53,549 bases of DNA from Edaphobacter sp. (GTDB lineage: Bacteria > Acidobacteriota > Terriglobia > Terriglobales > Acidobacteriaceae). The notes below the pieces were generated by a model, which saw only the letters and a program-made list of their open reading frames with translations, did no database searches and was not told the DNA's origin. The translations under genes were made by a program, and so were the position numbers. The stretch spans positions 1 through 53,549 of the forward strand of contig JAOAPF010000145.1 of the NCBI GenBank assembly GCA_025462755.1, in the 5' to 3' direction. Positions 23,299 through 35,236 of this stretch are shown here, in pieces; positions within the stretch are counted from its first letter, which is position 1, and each line of letters begins with the position of its first letter.

Positions 23299-26200
23299 GT
23301 GAACGTATTTAGTCTGGACCGGCACCTGATTCGTGAATACGCTTCGTTCGCGCGTTCATTTACCAAAATCCGTGCTCACGATATCGCTGAACAGGTTGAG
23401 CGTATTTACGCGCGCGGCACCTTCTGGCCAGAGCCGCTTGTCAGCATCAATCCCCACTACCAATCAGGAGCGACACTCGCTGAACTTGTCAGGGATGGCG
23501 ACCTTTGTGCGGATATCGAGCACGTTTTCCGAGTGGAAGGCAAGCAAATCAAGCTCTACAAGCATCAATCGCAAGCCGTGGCGAAGGCGCGGCAGCGGCA
23601 GAGCTTCGTCGTAACGACCGGCACAGGGTCAGGGAAGTCGCTCTGCTTCTTTATTCCGATCATCGATGCCGCGTTGCGCGCGCGTGCCTCGGCTTCCGGG
23701 ACCAAACGGACACGAGCGATCGTAATTTACCCGATGAACGCACTAGCCAACAGCCAAATGAAGGAACTGGAAAAGTTTATCGGTGAATCCGGGCTTCCAG
23801 AGACTCGGCGCCCGACCTTCGCGCGCTATACAGGACAAGAGAGGCGGGAAGAGCGCGAGGCTATTTCGAGAAGTCCTCCAGACATCCTCTTAACAAATTT
23901 CATGATGCTTGAGTTGCTTATGACTCGTCAGGATCCTCTGGATCAGCAAGTCATCGCTAATGCGGAAGGTCTGGAGTTCATAGTCCTCGACGAGCTCCAC
24001 ACGTATCGCGGTAGACAAGGCGCCGATGTGGCGATGCTGGTTCGACGATTGCGGGATCGGCTATGCCGAGAACATTCGCCTGTTTGCATTGGGACCTCGG
24101 CCACCATGGCGAGCGAAGGCGGACCGGAGACCCGTGCAGCTGCTGTCGCACAAGTCGCGTCACGCTTGTTTGGATCGACGATCTCGCCTGACTCAGTCAT
24201 CGATGAAAGCCTGGAGCGTGCGACAAATCAGTCATTGAAACTTGGGGATAGCCTCAATCATGCGCTGGCGATACGACTGGAGCAGGCTATCGATGGAGAC
24301 TTGACCGATGACAAGCTAATGCTCGATCCGTTTGCGGCCTGGATCGAGTTGAGGATGGGGCTTGAAGATGGTCAAAAGCTCGCTCGGCGTCCACCTATGC
24401 GGGTGAGCGAGGCCGCGGAGCTATTGAAGCTGGACACCGGAAAGCCCGAGGAGCTCTGCCGGCAGCGCTTAGAACAGATGCTTTCGATCATGAGCCGACC
24501 CAGCGATCAGCGGGGAGGCATCGGTTCGCGCGCTTTCCTAGCTTTCAAACTTCACCGCTTCATCTCTGGAGCCGGTCGGCTCTACTCAACACTACGTTCA
24601 CAAGGTGAACGACTAGTTACGCTAGACGGGCAGCTCTATCATCCAGATGATCCAGAAGCACGACTCTATCCCTTAGTGTTTTGCCGAAGCTGCGGTCAAG
24701 AGCTTCATCCCGTCACAATAACGCGACGTAACGGCCACGATGAAGCCTTATTACGACCCATTGACGAACTTCCGCTTAAAGACGAGATCGGAAGTGACCG
24801 GGCCGGATACCTAACAGTGGTGCACGATGGTGATCCGGACTTCAGCTTTGGCGGCGATGTTCAGGACTATCCCGAAGAGTGGCGTGAGACGGTCGGGGGC
24901 GTTGAACGAACTCGGCTAGATAAGCGCGATCACCTTCTTGAAAAGATCCGAGTAGCGCCAAGCGGACGCATCCTCTCCACCGGTTCAGCAGTATGGTTCA
25001 TTCCTGGCAAATTCCGATTTTGTCCATGCTGCAAGGAGCAAGTAGCTGCACAGGCACGCGAGATCAACAAACTGGCGGGCCTTTCAGGAGAGGGTCGCAG
25101 CTCAGCCACTACGCTTATAACTGCGAGCGCGCTGCGATGGATGATGTCGGAGCAAAGCGATCTGGCAGAACACACGCGCAAAGTGTTGGCATTTACGGAC
25201 AACCGTCAAGACGCCGCACTACAAGCAGGCCACTTCAACGACTTCCTCTTCGTCACTCTTTTGCGCGCAGCGATCTTCGCTGCAGTCCGTGAGTCAGGTA
25301 CCGAAGGCCTCGGCGAGGCGGAATTCGGACTTCGCGTTCGCCAGAAACTCGGTTTCCTTGCCTTCAACAGGGCGCGCCGCAAAGAATGGATGGCTGACCC
25401 TGAATCTCTAGGGGCACGGCTCAATGATGCCGAGAGGGCGCTCGGCCAAGTGCTCGTTCATCGCGTCTGGGCGGATCAGCGCCGTGGCTGGAGGTTCACA
25501 AACCCGAATCTGGAAGAACTCCGGCTCATCACAGCTGATTACTCCGGCCTCGATGACTTTGTCGCGGATGAGACGCAGTTCGCAGAAGCTGTTCCGGAGC
25601 TGCGGGACACGTCCCCGTTCATTCGCAAACAGGTTTTCACTTGCCTGTTCGATCATATGCGGCGCGGTCTCGCGCTCACTGCCGATGCCCTACAACTAAA
25701 CACGCTGGAGGTGCTGGCGAATACTTCACAAAGTCTTCTACGCGCGCCCTGGAGCCTCACGCGTGAAGAAGCCAAAGATGAACGGTCGGCCGCAACCCTG
25801 GTTCTCGGTACAATTCGGGCCAACTTCAATGACGAAGCACTCCTGCTGCGATCGGGCCCTGGGAGCAGCCTCGCGCGTCAGCTCCGGAAAGGAGATCTTT
25901 GGCAATCTCCACGGCTCTCCACTGCCCGGTACACGGCTGTATTGGCTTCGATGGTGCGCTGCGCAGAAGGTAACTATGGCTTTCTGAACCGCGTCCAGAC
26001 ACCATTTGACACTCAAGGATGGCAGCTAAATTCCTCGGTGGTGCGGCTCCGCGCCGGCCAGGAGACACTCAGCGCGAATCCTTACTTTATTGGCCTCTAT
26101 CAATCTCTCGCCGCTATCTTGGACGCGGGTGGGGACGGGCTCTTCGGATTGGAAGGCCGGGAACACACTGCTCAAGTCGACCAAGAGCGGCGGCAGTGGC

Positions 26201-28467
26201 GAGAGAATCGATTCCGCTTTGGTAAAGAAGACCGGGAGTTTCTTGCAGAGAATCCAAAACGATGGCTTCCTGAAGAAACCGACGGATTCTTGCCACTTCT
26301 ATTTTGTTCCCCAACGATGGAGCTTGGCGTTGATATTTCGGCACTGAACGCGGTTTATCTGCGTAACATTCCGCCTACTCCTGCGAATTACGCGCAGCGA
26401 TCGGGCCGGGCTGGACGTTCTGGACAAGCTGCGCTTGTGGTTGCTTATTGTGCCGCGCAAAGCCCCCACGATCAACACTACTTCGCCAAGCCGGAAGAGA
26501 TGGTGCGCGGGATTGTCAAAGCTCCGAGTCTTGACCTCGCAAATCGCGATCTCGTCGAAGCGCATTTGCATGCGGTCTGGCTTGCAGAGTCTCGTTTGGA
26601 ACTCGCACCTGACATTCCACACGTCTTGGAGCTGCAACGCGACGAGCAACCGCTGAGGACAGCGTTACATCAAGCCTTACGCGCATCTAGCATTACGCAA
26701 TCTGCGTCTGTGGCGATGAAGCGAATTCTCGACAGCATCGCCGATGAGCTGCCAGAGCAACGTGCTCCCTGGGCCACAGACCGACAAGCGTTCGCCGTCG
26801 CGGTTAGCGCAGAATCATTAGCGCGCTTTGAGGCAGCTTTTGGGCGCTGGCGGCAGCTATATCAAACCGCGTTACGGCAGTTGACCGATGCCAATCGTCG
26901 GTCAGAGATTCCCGGACTCTCGGCAAGAGAACGCCGAGACGTGAAGGTCGAGCAAGCGCAGGCCAATGAGCAGCTTGCCCTGTTAGAACGTGGCACCTCT
27001 TCATTTGGTTCTGACTTTTACACCTACCGGTACTTGGCTACGGAGGGCTTTCTTCCCGGCTATAACTTTCCCCGGCTTCCGCTCTATGCATATGTTCCTT
27101 CTGCAGGTAATGGAAAGGGCACATTCCTGCAGCGCGCACGCTTTTTGGCGATTGCGGAATTCGGCCCCAGAAGTCTGGTTTACCACGAAGGCCGAGCTTA
27201 CCGTGTCACTAAGGCCAAGCTTCCGCCGGGCCGCCAGTTGGGCGATTCCGGAAATCTCGTCACTGGCTTGATGTACATTTGCGAGAGTTGCGGCGCGGCT
27301 CATATCGAAGAGCTCGAGCGTTGTCTGAATTGTGGCCGGAGCTTGGCAGGGCTGACACCTATTCAAAACTTGTTGCGAATCGACAACGTGGAGACGCAAC
27401 CTGCTCTTCGGATCACCTCCAACGATGAAGACCGGCAACGGCAAGGCTTCGAAATCCAAAGCGTTTTTGAGTGGCCAATGCGGCAAGGGGGCCTCGATAT
27501 TCTTTCGGCTGCTGCGCTACTAGATCAAGAACGCATCGTTGATCTGGACTATGGTGCTGGCGCACGCATTAGTCGTATCAACAAGGGGCTTCGCCGTAGG
27601 AAAACGAAAACCGAACTTGGTTTCTGGATTGATCCCGCGACCGGACGTTGGGGCAAAGGGCAGGACGAAAGCGACACACCCGATCCCGACATCCCGGCAC
27701 CTCAACTCATCGTGCCGTTCGTGCAAGACACCAAGAACGCGCTGCTGATTCGGTTTGCGGAAGGACGGCCAAGTCTGGTGACTTCGGCTACAGTGCAACA
27801 CGCACTTCTCCGCAGTCTGGAGCTCACCTTCGAACTTGAGGAGGGAGAAACTGCGTCCGAGCCTCTTCCTACGGCGGAGACACGGCGCTCGATCTTACTG
27901 TACGAAGCTACAGAAGGAGGCGCTGGCGTACTGAGTCGCATTTTGCAAGAGCCAAGCAAGCTAGCTGAGATCGCGTACACGGCAATCGAGTTGATGCACT
28001 ACGAAGGCATTGAGGTGGCAGCTGCAGCCGGAGATCCTAGCTTACTCGTGCCCGTCCCAAACGCCCATTGCGTTAAGGGCTGCTACCGGTGTCTCCTGTC
28101 TTATTACAACCAGCTAGACCACGAACTCATCGACCGCAAAGACGAACCAGCACTGGCGTTGCTCCTCCGACTCACACGCTGCATAGTGATCCCAACCCAG
28201 AGCCCACAGCCGGTGGAAGTATCACCATGGCACGAAGCCCTAAAGGGTTGGGGTCTACCTGCGCCCTCTACCAAGCCGCTGCTTGCGGAAGGCTCTACAT
28301 TCCCGCTGGTGTGGAAAGAGCATCGTGTCGTCGCGGCCACAGAGATCCTCTCCAAAGAAACAGCCAAGGCACTCAATGACATGGCGTTCGATGTGGTCGC
28401 TGTCCCGGCCACGCCTCCAACAGAGCCGCCGAAGAATCTGCTTCAAGCACTGGGAGTGTTTGAGTGA
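23299..28467 (+). CDS. Giant DEAD-like helicase with C-terminal DUF1998-type domain (DISARM DrmA/DrmB- or DruE-like)
   Basis: 1722 aa from a GTG. The N-terminal helicase core has [10 protein letters not shown], Walker [10 protein letters not shown] (~108), [13 protein letters not shown] (DEAH-type, ~230) and GTSATMAS. The second RecA lobe has [20 protein letters not shown] and [10 protein letters not shown] (~1034). Zinc-type Cys pairs occur at FCRSCGQ (~460), CPCC (~575) and CESC/CLNC (~1328). The end carries [20 protein letters not shown] (~1594), the DUF1998 mark. DISARM splits this content between DrmA (helicase) and DrmB (DUF1998); Druantia DruE and MrfA-type helicases also combine them. 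First gene of a four-gene operon; its TGA overlaps the next GTG. Confidence 0.85.
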   Translation: MNVFSLDRHLIREYASFARSFTKIRAHDIAEQVERIYARGTFWPEPLVSINPHYQSGATLAELVRDGDLCADIEHVFRVEGKQIKLYKHQSQAVAKARQRQSFVVTTGTGSGKSLCFFIPIIDAALRARASASGTKRTRAIVIYPMNALANSQMKELEKFIGESGLPETRRPTFARYTGQERREEREAISRSPPDILLTNFMMLELLMTRQDPLDQQVIANAEGLEFIVLDELHTYRGRQGADVAMLVRRLRDRLCREHSPVCIGTSATMASEGGPETRAAAVAQVASRLFGSTISPDSVIDESLERATNQSLKLGDSLNHALAIRLEQAIDGDLTDDKLMLDPFAAWIELRMGLEDGQKLARRPPMRVSEAAELLKLDTGKPEELCRQRLEQMLSIMSRPSDQRGGIGSRAFLAFKLHRFISGAGRLYSTLRSQGERLVTLDGQLYHPDDPEARLYPLVFCRSCGQELHPVTITRRNGHDEALLRPIDELPLKDEIGSDRAGYLTVVHDGDPDFSFGGDVQDYPEEWRETVGGVERTRLDKRDHLLEKIRVAPSGRILSTGSAVWFIPGKFRFCPCCKEQVAAQAREINKLAGLSGEGRSSATTLITASALRWMMSEQSDLAEHTRKVLAFTDNRQDAALQAGHFNDFLFVTLLRAAIFAAVRESGTEGLGEAEFGLRVRQKLGFLAFNRARRKEWMADPESLGARLNDAERALGQVLVHRVWADQRRGWRFTNPNLEELRLITADYSGLDDFVADETQFAEAVPELRDTSPFIRKQVFTCLFDHMRRGLALTADALQLNTLEVLANTSQSLLRAPWSLTREEAKDERSAATLVLGTIRANFNDEALLLRSGPGSSLARQLRKGDLWQSPRLSTARYTAVLASMVRCAEGNYGFLNRVQTPFDTQGWQLNSSVVRLRAGQETLSANPYFIGLYQSLAAILDAGGDGLFGLEGREHTAQVDQERRQWRENRFRFGKEDREFLAENPKRWLPEETDGFLPLLFCSPTMELGVDISALNAVYLRNIPPTPANYAQRSGRAGRSGQAALVVAYCAAQSPHDQHYFAKPEEMVRGIVKAPSLDLANRDLVEAHLHAVWLAESRLELAPDIPHVLELQRDEQPLRTALHQALRASSITQSASVAMKRILDSIADELPEQRAPWATDRQAFAVAVSAESLARFEAAFGRWRQLYQTALRQLTDANRRSEIPGLSARERRDVKVEQAQANEQLALLERGTSSFGSDFYTYRYLATEGFLPGYNFPRLPLYAYVPSAGNGKGTFLQRARFLAIAEFGPRSLVYHEGRAYRVTKAKLPPGRQLGDSGNLVTGLMYICESCGAAHIEELERCLNCGRSLAGLTPIQNLLRIDNVETQPALRITSNDEDRQRQGFEIQSVFEWPMRQGGLDILSAAALLDQERIVDLDYGAGARISRINKGLRRRKTKTELGFWIDPATGRWGKGQDESDTPDPDIPAPQLIVPFVQDTKNALLIRFAEGRPSLVTSATVQHALLRSLELTFELEEGETASEPLPTAETRRSILLYEATEGGAGVLSRILQEPSKLAEIAYTAIELMHYEGIEVAAAAGDPSLLVPVPNAHCVKGCYRCLLSYYNQLDHELIDRKDEPALALLLRLTRCIVIPTQSPQPVEVSPWHEALKGWGLPAPSTKPLLAEGSTFPLVWKEHRVVAATEILSKETAKALNDMAFDVVAVPATPPTEPPKNLLQALGVFE

Positions 28468-31235
28468 CCGCTACTTTTTCACCGGGAGATCTTGTTCGAG
28501 CCCGTGGACGCGAATGGGTTGCGCTACCTTCGCTTGACACGGCGCTCCTATCCTTGCGTCCGCTGACGGGCAGCGAGTTGGATGTTCAGCTAATCGACCC
28601 TTCTCTCGAAACAGACCCCGTACTTCCGGCTCAATTCGAACTTCCCCGCGCAGAGGACAGAGCGACACAGGACGCAGCTCTACTGCTCGGCGAGGCATTA
28701 CGCTTGTCGCTTCGCCGTGGTGCGGGACCGTTCCGGTCGGCTGCACGCGTCGCATTCGATCCTCGTGCGTATCAGCTGGTTCCATTGCTTATGGCTCTCC
28801 GCCAGCAGACTGTGCGTCTCATGATTGCCGATGACGTAGGTATCGGCAAAACTATCGAGGCCGGCCTAATTCTGCGTGAGCTTGTCGACCGTGGAGAGAT
28901 TGATCGCTTCGCCGTGCTGTGTCCCCCGCATTTAGTTGAGCAGTGGACAGGAGAGCTGCGCAGCAAGTTCGACCTCGATACTGTCGCAGTTACAGCGGCC
29001 TCCGCCGCTCGGCTTGAGAGAGGCCTCGCCCAGTCACAATCTCTGTTTGAAGCGAACCCTTTCACTGTCGTTAGCCTGGACTACATTAAGGCCGAGAAGC
29101 GACGTGACAGCTTCGCGCGTGCATGCCCGCCGTTCGTCATCGTGGACGAAGCTCACTCCTGTGTTGGGGCTCACCTTGGCCGTCAGCAACGTTTCGAGCT
29201 GCTCCGCCGCATTGCTGAGGATCCCAACCGACATCTGCTCCTGTTGACCGCAACACCCCATAGCGGCGATGAGCAAGCTTTCAGCCGTCTTCTCTCTCTA
29301 CTGAATCCCCGATTCAGCAGTAGCTCGCTTGAAGACGAAGCCTCTCGGCGCCGGCTCGCTCGGCATTTCGTGCAACGCCGCCGCATCGACATCAGAAACA
29401 AGGACTGGGGGGAGGATCGTTCGTTTCCGCCACGACACGACACCACCGAAGAGCCCTATCGATTCAATTCTTCGCATCAGGCGTTCCATGACGATGTGCT
29501 CGACTATTGCCTCGGCGTTGTGGAAGGCACAGGTTCCGACCAACGCAACAGACGTATGGCCTTCTGGAGCACGCTTGCTCTCATGCGTTGCGTGGGTTCT
29601 TCGCCGGCCGCGGCTCACAGTGCTCTGCGCACCCGCCTGAGCGACGTAGCCGTTCTGGAAGAGCAGCTCTGCGACGACGATGAGGCCGAGGGGTTAGACG
29701 TCGAGCCTGCCGCCGTCGTGCTTGACGACCCATTGCTTGCCGCCCTGGTTCGTCAAGCGGAAGCTCTGACGACCGCGCCAGATCCGAAGCTCGATGCAAT
29801 CACTGAACTACTGCGTCCTCTTCTTAAGGACGGTGCCAATCCGATTTTGTTCTGTCGTTTCATCGCGACGGCGGAGCATGTAGCATCTGGCCTTCGGAAG
29901 GCGTTTCCAAAGCTGTGCGTGGAGGCCGTCACAGGAGTGCTGACGCCGGAAGACCGCCGTGCACGAGTGGAGTCGATGGGAATCGCTCCGCAGCGCATTC
30001 TGGTTGCGACCGACTGCCTCTCCGAAGGCATCAACCTCCAGCATCTTTTCGATAGCGTTGTGCACTACGATCTTTCTTGGAATCCGACACGGCATCAGCA
30101 GCGCGAAGGACGGGTCGATCGCTTTGGACAATCCAGGGTTGTCCGATCTGTGCTCCTCTACTCGCCAGACAGCTCGATCGACGGCGCTGTTCTTGAAGTA
30201 GTACTGCGTAAGGCCGAAGCTATCCGTAAAGCAACCGGTGTGACCGTACCTCTGCCAGAAGAGCGGTCGGCCGTGGCTGGTGCACTATTGAACGCCTTGC
30301 TTTTGCGCAAAGGTCGTTCCGAACAACTCCGCCTTGATCTTGGCATCGAACTTTCCACGGATACCGACGAACTTGACCGCCGCTGGCGCGACGCTGAAGA
30401 AGGCGAGCGCCGCTCACGCGCAGTCTTCGCGCAGAACACTCTTCGTCCCGAGGAAGTTATTCCCGAGTGGCAGCGGTGGCAGACGCTCCTGGGTGGCGCG
30501 GAGGAAGTAAGGCGCTTTCTCGCCCGTGCGATGGGGCGGCTGAATGCCGCACTTGAGCCCTCTTCTGGCGGTACCGAACTAGCGCACTTGCAAGCACTAC
30601 CGCCAACCGTCCTGGAGCGGCTTGCCGCTCGCGGTCTTCAAGGGACCCTTCGCATCACGTTCCAGGAACCAGCACCTCCGAATACTGAGGTCGTTGTGCG
30701 CAGCCACCCGCTTCCATCCACACTAGCCGATTTCCTGCTCGAAAGTGCTTTGCAACCAAGTGAGACTACAGGGCGATCCCTCGGACGGTGTGGCGTTTGG
30801 GCGACCGAAGGCGTTGAGACCCAGACCACGGTTCTGCTTCTCCGCCTGCGATTCAAACTTCTTGTACACGGTCGTCAGGAAAAGCTGCTGTTGGTCGAAG
30901 AGGCCGGGACACTCGCCTTCACCGGCGCCGCCGATACGCCAGCATATATCGGAGAAGAGGCGTTCGACTTGCTTCGTTCCGCTGCAACAGAAAACTTGGC
31001 AGCCGTAGCGCAGGAGCGTATCCTTCGGCAGGCGCTTGCGCGTATTGGAGCACTGCTGGAGGACAATGGTCCGCTCGCCGCCTACGCGGCCCAGCGTGCA
31101 GCGGTATTGCTCACTGACCACGAACGAGTACGCTCTGCCACGGCGTCAATGCCAGGTGCACCGCGCGTGACTGTCGAACCTGTTCTGCCGCCTGACGTCC
31201 TTGGCATGTATGTGCTCATCCCAGGAGGCGTCTAG
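28464..31235 (+). CDS. drmD: SNF2-family translocase (DrmD-like)
   Basis: 923 aa from a GTG inside the previous stop (GTGA). SNF2 motifs: QLVPLLMAL, Walker [20 protein letters not shown] (~122), [20 protein letters not shown] (~226), [18 protein letters not shown]. In lobe 2 there is [37 protein letters not shown] and [18 protein letters not shown] (~516-545). This order matches the SNF2 helicase DrmD of class 1 DISARM and its RapA-like relatives. It likely translocates on dsDNA as part of a restriction complex. The symbol is given by resemblance and context. Confidence 0.8.
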   Translation: MTATFSPGDLVRARGREWVALPSLDTALLSLRPLTGSELDVQLIDPSLETDPVLPAQFELPRAEDRATQDAALLLGEALRLSLRRGAGPFRSAARVAFDPRAYQLVPLLMALRQQTVRLMIADDVGIGKTIEAGLILRELVDRGEIDRFAVLCPPHLVEQWTGELRSKFDLDTVAVTAASAARLERGLAQSQSLFEANPFTVVSLDYIKAEKRRDSFARACPPFVIVDEAHSCVGAHLGRQQRFELLRRIAEDPNRHLLLLTATPHSGDEQAFSRLLSLLNPRFSSSSLEDEASRRRLARHFVQRRRIDIRNKDWGEDRSFPPRHDTTEEPYRFNSSHQAFHDDVLDYCLGVVEGTGSDQRNRRMAFWSTLALMRCVGSSPAAAHSALRTRLSDVAVLEEQLCDDDEAEGLDVEPAAVVLDDPLLAALVRQAEALTTAPDPKLDAITELLRPLLKDGANPILFCRFIATAEHVASGLRKAFPKLCVEAVTGVLTPEDRRARVESMGIAPQRILVATDCLSEGINLQHLFDSVVHYDLSWNPTRHQQREGRVDRFGQSRVVRSVLLYSPDSSIDGAVLEVVLRKAEAIRKATGVTVPLPEERSAVAGALLNALLLRKGRSEQLRLDLGIELSTDTDELDRRWRDAEEGERRSRAVFAQNTLRPEEVIPEWQRWQTLLGGAEEVRRFLARAMGRLNAALEPSSGGTELAHLQALPPTVLERLAARGLQGTLRITFQEPAPPNTEVVVRSHPLPSTLADFLLESALQPSETTGRSLGRCGVWATEGVETQTTVLLLRLRFKLLVHGRQEKLLLVEEAGTLAFTGAADTPAYIGEEAFDLLRSAATENLAAVAQERILRQALARIGALLEDNGPLAAYAAQRAAVLLTDHERVRSATASMPGAPRVTVEPVLPPDVLGMYVLIPGGV

Positions 31236-31237
31236 CA

Positions 31238-34200
31238 ATGGCACGCGTCCGCAAATCCACCCTGAGTTTCGACGCCATCACGCTGGAAGGCTCACTGCTG
31301 TCCTCCGCCAAGTTTGCCGCTATCGCCGAACGTAAGGCCGAGGAACAGAGCGACGCTGATTACAACATTCCGAAGGGTCTGACGCTTCGAGATGAAACCG
31401 CGCGCTACTTTCGCATCGGTCAGGCACTCTTTCGCGAGCTTCATGCCTCCAGCGCGCCCTCCCGCCACAAGACAATCGAGTTCACGGAACAGCTTCTTCG
31501 CGAAGTCTTCGGCTTCGCGGACATCAAGCCTGTCCACGCACCACATTTGCGCGACGAGCGCCAGTTCCCTCTCACCCTTGAAGCCCTCGCTGGCCGTGTA
31601 CCGGTCGTTGTCGTCCCACCGGCAGATGACCTCGACCATGCCAGCCCCTCGCTTTCGCACGACCACCGCCGTTCCGCCGCTTCAGCCTTACAGGATTGGT
31701 TGAATGCTGACAACAACGCCCTCTGGGGCCTCTGCACCAATGGTGAATCCCTACGCTTACTGCGCGATAACGAAAGTCTGACACGCCCAGCCTATCTCGA
31801 AGCGGACCTTCGTCAGATCTTCGAGGCCGAAGACTACGCGGGTTTTTCCGCACTTTGGCTCGTACTTCACGTCAGTCGCTTTGGCCGCCTCGGGACGCTG
31901 CCGACCGACTGCCCACTTGAGCGCTGGCGCGAGTCTGGCAGCAAGGAGGGCCTCGCCGCACGGGATCGGCTGCGTGACGGCGTCGAAGAAGCTTTGCTTG
32001 CACTCGGCACCGGGTTCCTCACGTATCCGGCCAACACCGAACTGAGTGCACGACTGCGTGACGGCACCTGGCCCATCGACGAATACTTCCGCCAGCTCCT
32101 CCGGCTCGTCTATCGGTTGATTTTCCTGCTCGCCGCCGAGGATCGCAACCTACTGCACATGCCCGAAGCTTCCGCCGGGCACCGCAAGCTCTATGCCGAA
32201 GGCTACTCACTTGGCGCACTCCGCGATCGTGCGATTCGCCGCAGCGGATGGGACAACTTTCACGACCGCTGGTCTGGGCTTCGCGTCACATTCCGCGCTC
32301 TGGCGAATGGCGAGCCCCGGCTCGGCTTGCCTGCACTTGGCGGCATCTTCGCCCTGACAGCAACTCCCGAACTCGACCGCGCCCACATCTCCAATCGCTT
32401 TCTCATGGAGGCCATCTTTCGCCTCGCCTGGATCCGCGACGAAGGTCTGCTCATGCCGGTCAATTGGCGCGATATGGAGACGGAAGAGCTCGGTTCCGTC
32501 TACGAGAGCCTTCTGGAACTAACGCCCCGACTCAGCACCGATGGCCGCGAGTTTAAGTTCGCAGAAGGCGTCCAGACCAAGGGGAATGTGCGCAAGACGA
32601 GCGGAAGCTACTATACGCCGGACTCTCTCGTGCAAGTGCTACTCGATGGCGCCCTCGATCCTGTGCTTGACCGGGTCGAAAGCGAGTCTGAAGATCCCAT
32701 CCGTGGCTTGCTCGGCGTCACGGTCATCGACCCCGCCTGCGGGTCCGGACACTTCCTGCTTGCCGCCGCACGCCGCATTGCCAAGCGTGTCGTCCGTCTG
32801 CGTTGCGGGGACATCCACTCCGAGCAGGACCGCCTCCGTGCCCTACGCGATGTCGTCCGCTCCTGCATCAACGGCGTTGACCGCAATCCCATGGCCGTCG
32901 AACTTACCAAGGTCGCTCTCTGGATCGAAACGGTCGAATCCGGCAAGCCTCTTAGCTTCCTCGATGCGAACATCCGCCTCGGCGATTCGCTGCTCGGCAT
33001 CTTCTCCCTGGACGCCCTGCGCAAGGGCCTCCCCGACGCCGCCTATAAACCGCTCACGGGCGACAACAAGGCCGTCGCCAAAGACTTCGACAAGCGCAAC
33101 CGCGCCGACAAAGGCCAACTCACCCGCAGCTTCGATTTCACGGGTAGTAAGTCGAAACAGTTCGAGCTACCGCTACTCGCCGAAGCTTACCACGCCTTCC
33201 GCCAGTTGCCTGAAGACACCATAGCCGACGTCGACGCCAAGCGCGACCGCTTCTACTCTGCCACCCACGACCCTCGTCTCCAGAATCTCGCGCAGGCCGC
33301 TGACCTCTACATCGCCGCCTTCCTCACCCCCAAAACCGAACAGAAGACCCTCGATCCCCGCACCGGCCTCATTCCCACCACCGAAGATGTCTGGACCGCT
33401 ATGCGCGGCGGCACTGTCTACGGCCCACGCCTCGGCGCCGCACGCCAACTCGCCTCCACAGCCCGCGCCTTCCACTGGCCCCTCGAATTCCCGGACATCA
33501 TGAACGCAGGCGGCTTCGACATTGTCCTGGGCAATCCACCTTGGGAGAGGATCAAGATTCAGGAGCAGGAGTTTTTTGCGTCACGTGAACCAGCGATTGC
33601 GGAAGCCTTGAACTCCACCGCTCGGGGACGGTTGATCGAGCAACTTCGACAAGCGCCAGCGGGGTCCCGGGAACACGCTCTTCTGCAGGACTTCGAACTC
33701 GCCAAGCGGCTGGCGGAAGCGAGCTCGGCGCTGGCCAGACTCGATGCGGGGAGCGGCGGACGCTTTCCCTTGACAGGATGCGGCGACATCAATACTTACG
33801 CCTTGTTTGCTGAACTATTCACAAACCTCACGGACGTGAGTGGGCGATCCGGGCTAATCGTGCCCACCGGCATCGGTACGGACGCGACGACTGCGCCGTT
33901 CTTCGCTTCACTGGTCAAAGCGAACGCGGTGATCAGGTTTCATTCATTCGAGAATGAGGCCTTTATCTTTCCCTCTGTCCATCATGCATTCAAATTTGCA
34001 TTGCTCGTTGCGGGTTGGAATCCGACGGGGGAACCCGGCGACTACTGCCATTTCATTCGATACATAGATCAGCTCGATGATATCCGCAGACATTTCAAAA
34101 TGTCTGCAGACGAGATCTCAGCTATCAATCCCAACACTCAGACAGCTCCCGTATTCCGTTCCTATGTCGATGCGGAGCTTACTGCAAAGGTCTACTTGCG

Positions 34201-35236
34201 CTGCGAGCCCATTGAGGACCTGACCCGAGAGCCTCATAGTTGGCGCCTCAAAGTGCGCAGATTTCTGGACATGAATCGAAAGGAGATCATGGCTCTCGTC
34301 AGTCCGGAGCCGAGTCCGGACAAGATCCCAGTCTATGAAGGAAAGCTATTCTGGCAATTCGATCATAGGCATGCTACCTATCCTTTCTGTGCCCAAGTAC
34401 CGGAATCGATGTCTTTGCTTCAAAAGATGGACCCAACTCTCGAAGGGTCGCCCCGTTATTGGATCGAGCGGGAAGAGTTCGTCGGGCGCCTCGTTGATGC
34501 TGGGTGGAACAAGCAATGGTTGATTGGCATTCGTGACCTGACAAATACAACGAATGAGCGCACGACTGTGGCGTCAGCCTTTCCGCTTGCTGGGACGGAC
34601 TACACCGTTCGCACGCTCTTAGCACCGGACCCGAAACACGCTGTCCTATTCCTTGCGTGTGCGAATAGCATTGTTTTTGACTTTGTCGCTCGAACCAAAC
34701 TCGGCGGAATGCATCTCGCTGAATTCGTATTTCAGCAACTTCCTTTGCTTCCAGATCGGGCTTACACCGATGAGGCCGTTATGTTCAATACGAGCCGCGT
34801 CCTCGAACTCACCTACACTAGCCATTCCATGACCCCATTCGCTCGAGACCTCGGCTATGAGGGCCCGCCGTTCACCTGGAATGAAGAGCGCCGCGCGCTC
34901 CTCCGCGCCGAGCTCGATGCCTGGTATGCCCGAGCCTATGGCCTGACACGCGATGAGCTGCGCTACATTCTCGACCCCAAGGACGTCATGGGCCCTGATT
35001 ACCCTAGCGAAACATTTCGCGTCCTCAAGAACAACGAAATCCGCAACTTCGGCGAATACCGCACCCAGCGGCTCGTCCTCGATGCCTGGGACCGCATGGA
35101 GCGCGGTGAACTACATAAGCCTGAACCCTATCAGCGACCCACCGCTGGCACTGCGCCAACAGCCGTCGCCACCTCACCCCGTCCCGAAGTAACGAATCAG
35201 CCATCCCTGCAATTCGCCAAGGCTGATCCCGAGTGA
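31238..35236 (+). CDS. drmMI: Eco57I-type N6-adenine DNA methyltransferase (DrmMI-like)
   Basis: 1332 aa; the ATG follows AGGAGG two bases after the preceding gene. The N-terminal ~400 residues are the accessory region seen in type IIG/PglX-like enzymes (WGLCTNGESLRLLRDNES). The methylase core has the pre-motif SGSYYTPDSLVQVLLD, SAM-binding motif I VIDPACGSGHFLLAAARRI (~498), INGVDRNPMAVELTKVALW, and catalytic motif IV VLGNPPWERI (~765). The C-terminal part resembles a target-recognition region. It should mark host DNA at adenine in a specific motif to spare it from the helicase complex. No obvious PD-(D/E)XK nuclease motif was seen. Confidence 0.85.
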   Translation: MARVRKSTLSFDAITLEGSLLSSAKFAAIAERKAEEQSDADYNIPKGLTLRDETARYFRIGQALFRELHASSAPSRHKTIEFTEQLLREVFGFADIKPVHAPHLRDERQFPLTLEALAGRVPVVVVPPADDLDHASPSLSHDHRRSAASALQDWLNADNNALWGLCTNGESLRLLRDNESLTRPAYLEADLRQIFEAEDYAGFSALWLVLHVSRFGRLGTLPTDCPLERWRESGSKEGLAARDRLRDGVEEALLALGTGFLTYPANTELSARLRDGTWPIDEYFRQLLRLVYRLIFLLAAEDRNLLHMPEASAGHRKLYAEGYSLGALRDRAIRRSGWDNFHDRWSGLRVTFRALANGEPRLGLPALGGIFALTATPELDRAHISNRFLMEAIFRLAWIRDEGLLMPVNWRDMETEELGSVYESLLELTPRLSTDGREFKFAEGVQTKGNVRKTSGSYYTPDSLVQVLLDGALDPVLDRVESESEDPIRGLLGVTVIDPACGSGHFLLAAARRIAKRVVRLRCGDIHSEQDRLRALRDVVRSCINGVDRNPMAVELTKVALWIETVESGKPLSFLDANIRLGDSLLGIFSLDALRKGLPDAAYKPLTGDNKAVAKDFDKRNRADKGQLTRSFDFTGSKSKQFELPLLAEAYHAFRQLPEDTIADVDAKRDRFYSATHDPRLQNLAQAADLYIAAFLTPKTEQKTLDPRTGLIPTTEDVWTAMRGGTVYGPRLGAARQLASTARAFHWPLEFPDIMNAGGFDIVLGNPPWERIKIQEQEFFASREPAIAEALNSTARGRLIEQLRQAPAGSREHALLQDFELAKRLAEASSALARLDAGSGGRFPLTGCGDINTYALFAELFTNLTDVSGRSGLIVPTGIGTDATTAPFFASLVKANAVIRFHSFENEAFIFPSVHHAFKFALLVAGWNPTGEPGDYCHFIRYIDQLDDIRRHFKMSADEISAINPNTQTAPVFRSYVDAELTAKVYLRCEPIEDLTREPHSWRLKVRRFLDMNRKEIMALVSPEPSPDKIPVYEGKLFWQFDHRHATYPFCAQVPESMSLLQKMDPTLEGSPRYWIEREEFVGRLVDAGWNKQWLIGIRDLTNTTNERTTVASAFPLAGTDYTVRTLLAPDPKHAVLFLACANSIVFDFVARTKLGGMHLAEFVFQQLPLLPDRAYTDEAVMFNTSRVLELTYTSHSMTPFARDLGYEGPPFTWNEERRALLRAELDAWYARAYGLTRDELRYILDPKDVMGPDYPSETFRVLKNNEIRNFGEYRTQRLVLDAWDRMERGELHKPEPYQRPTAGTAPTAVATSPRPEVTNQPSLQFAKADPE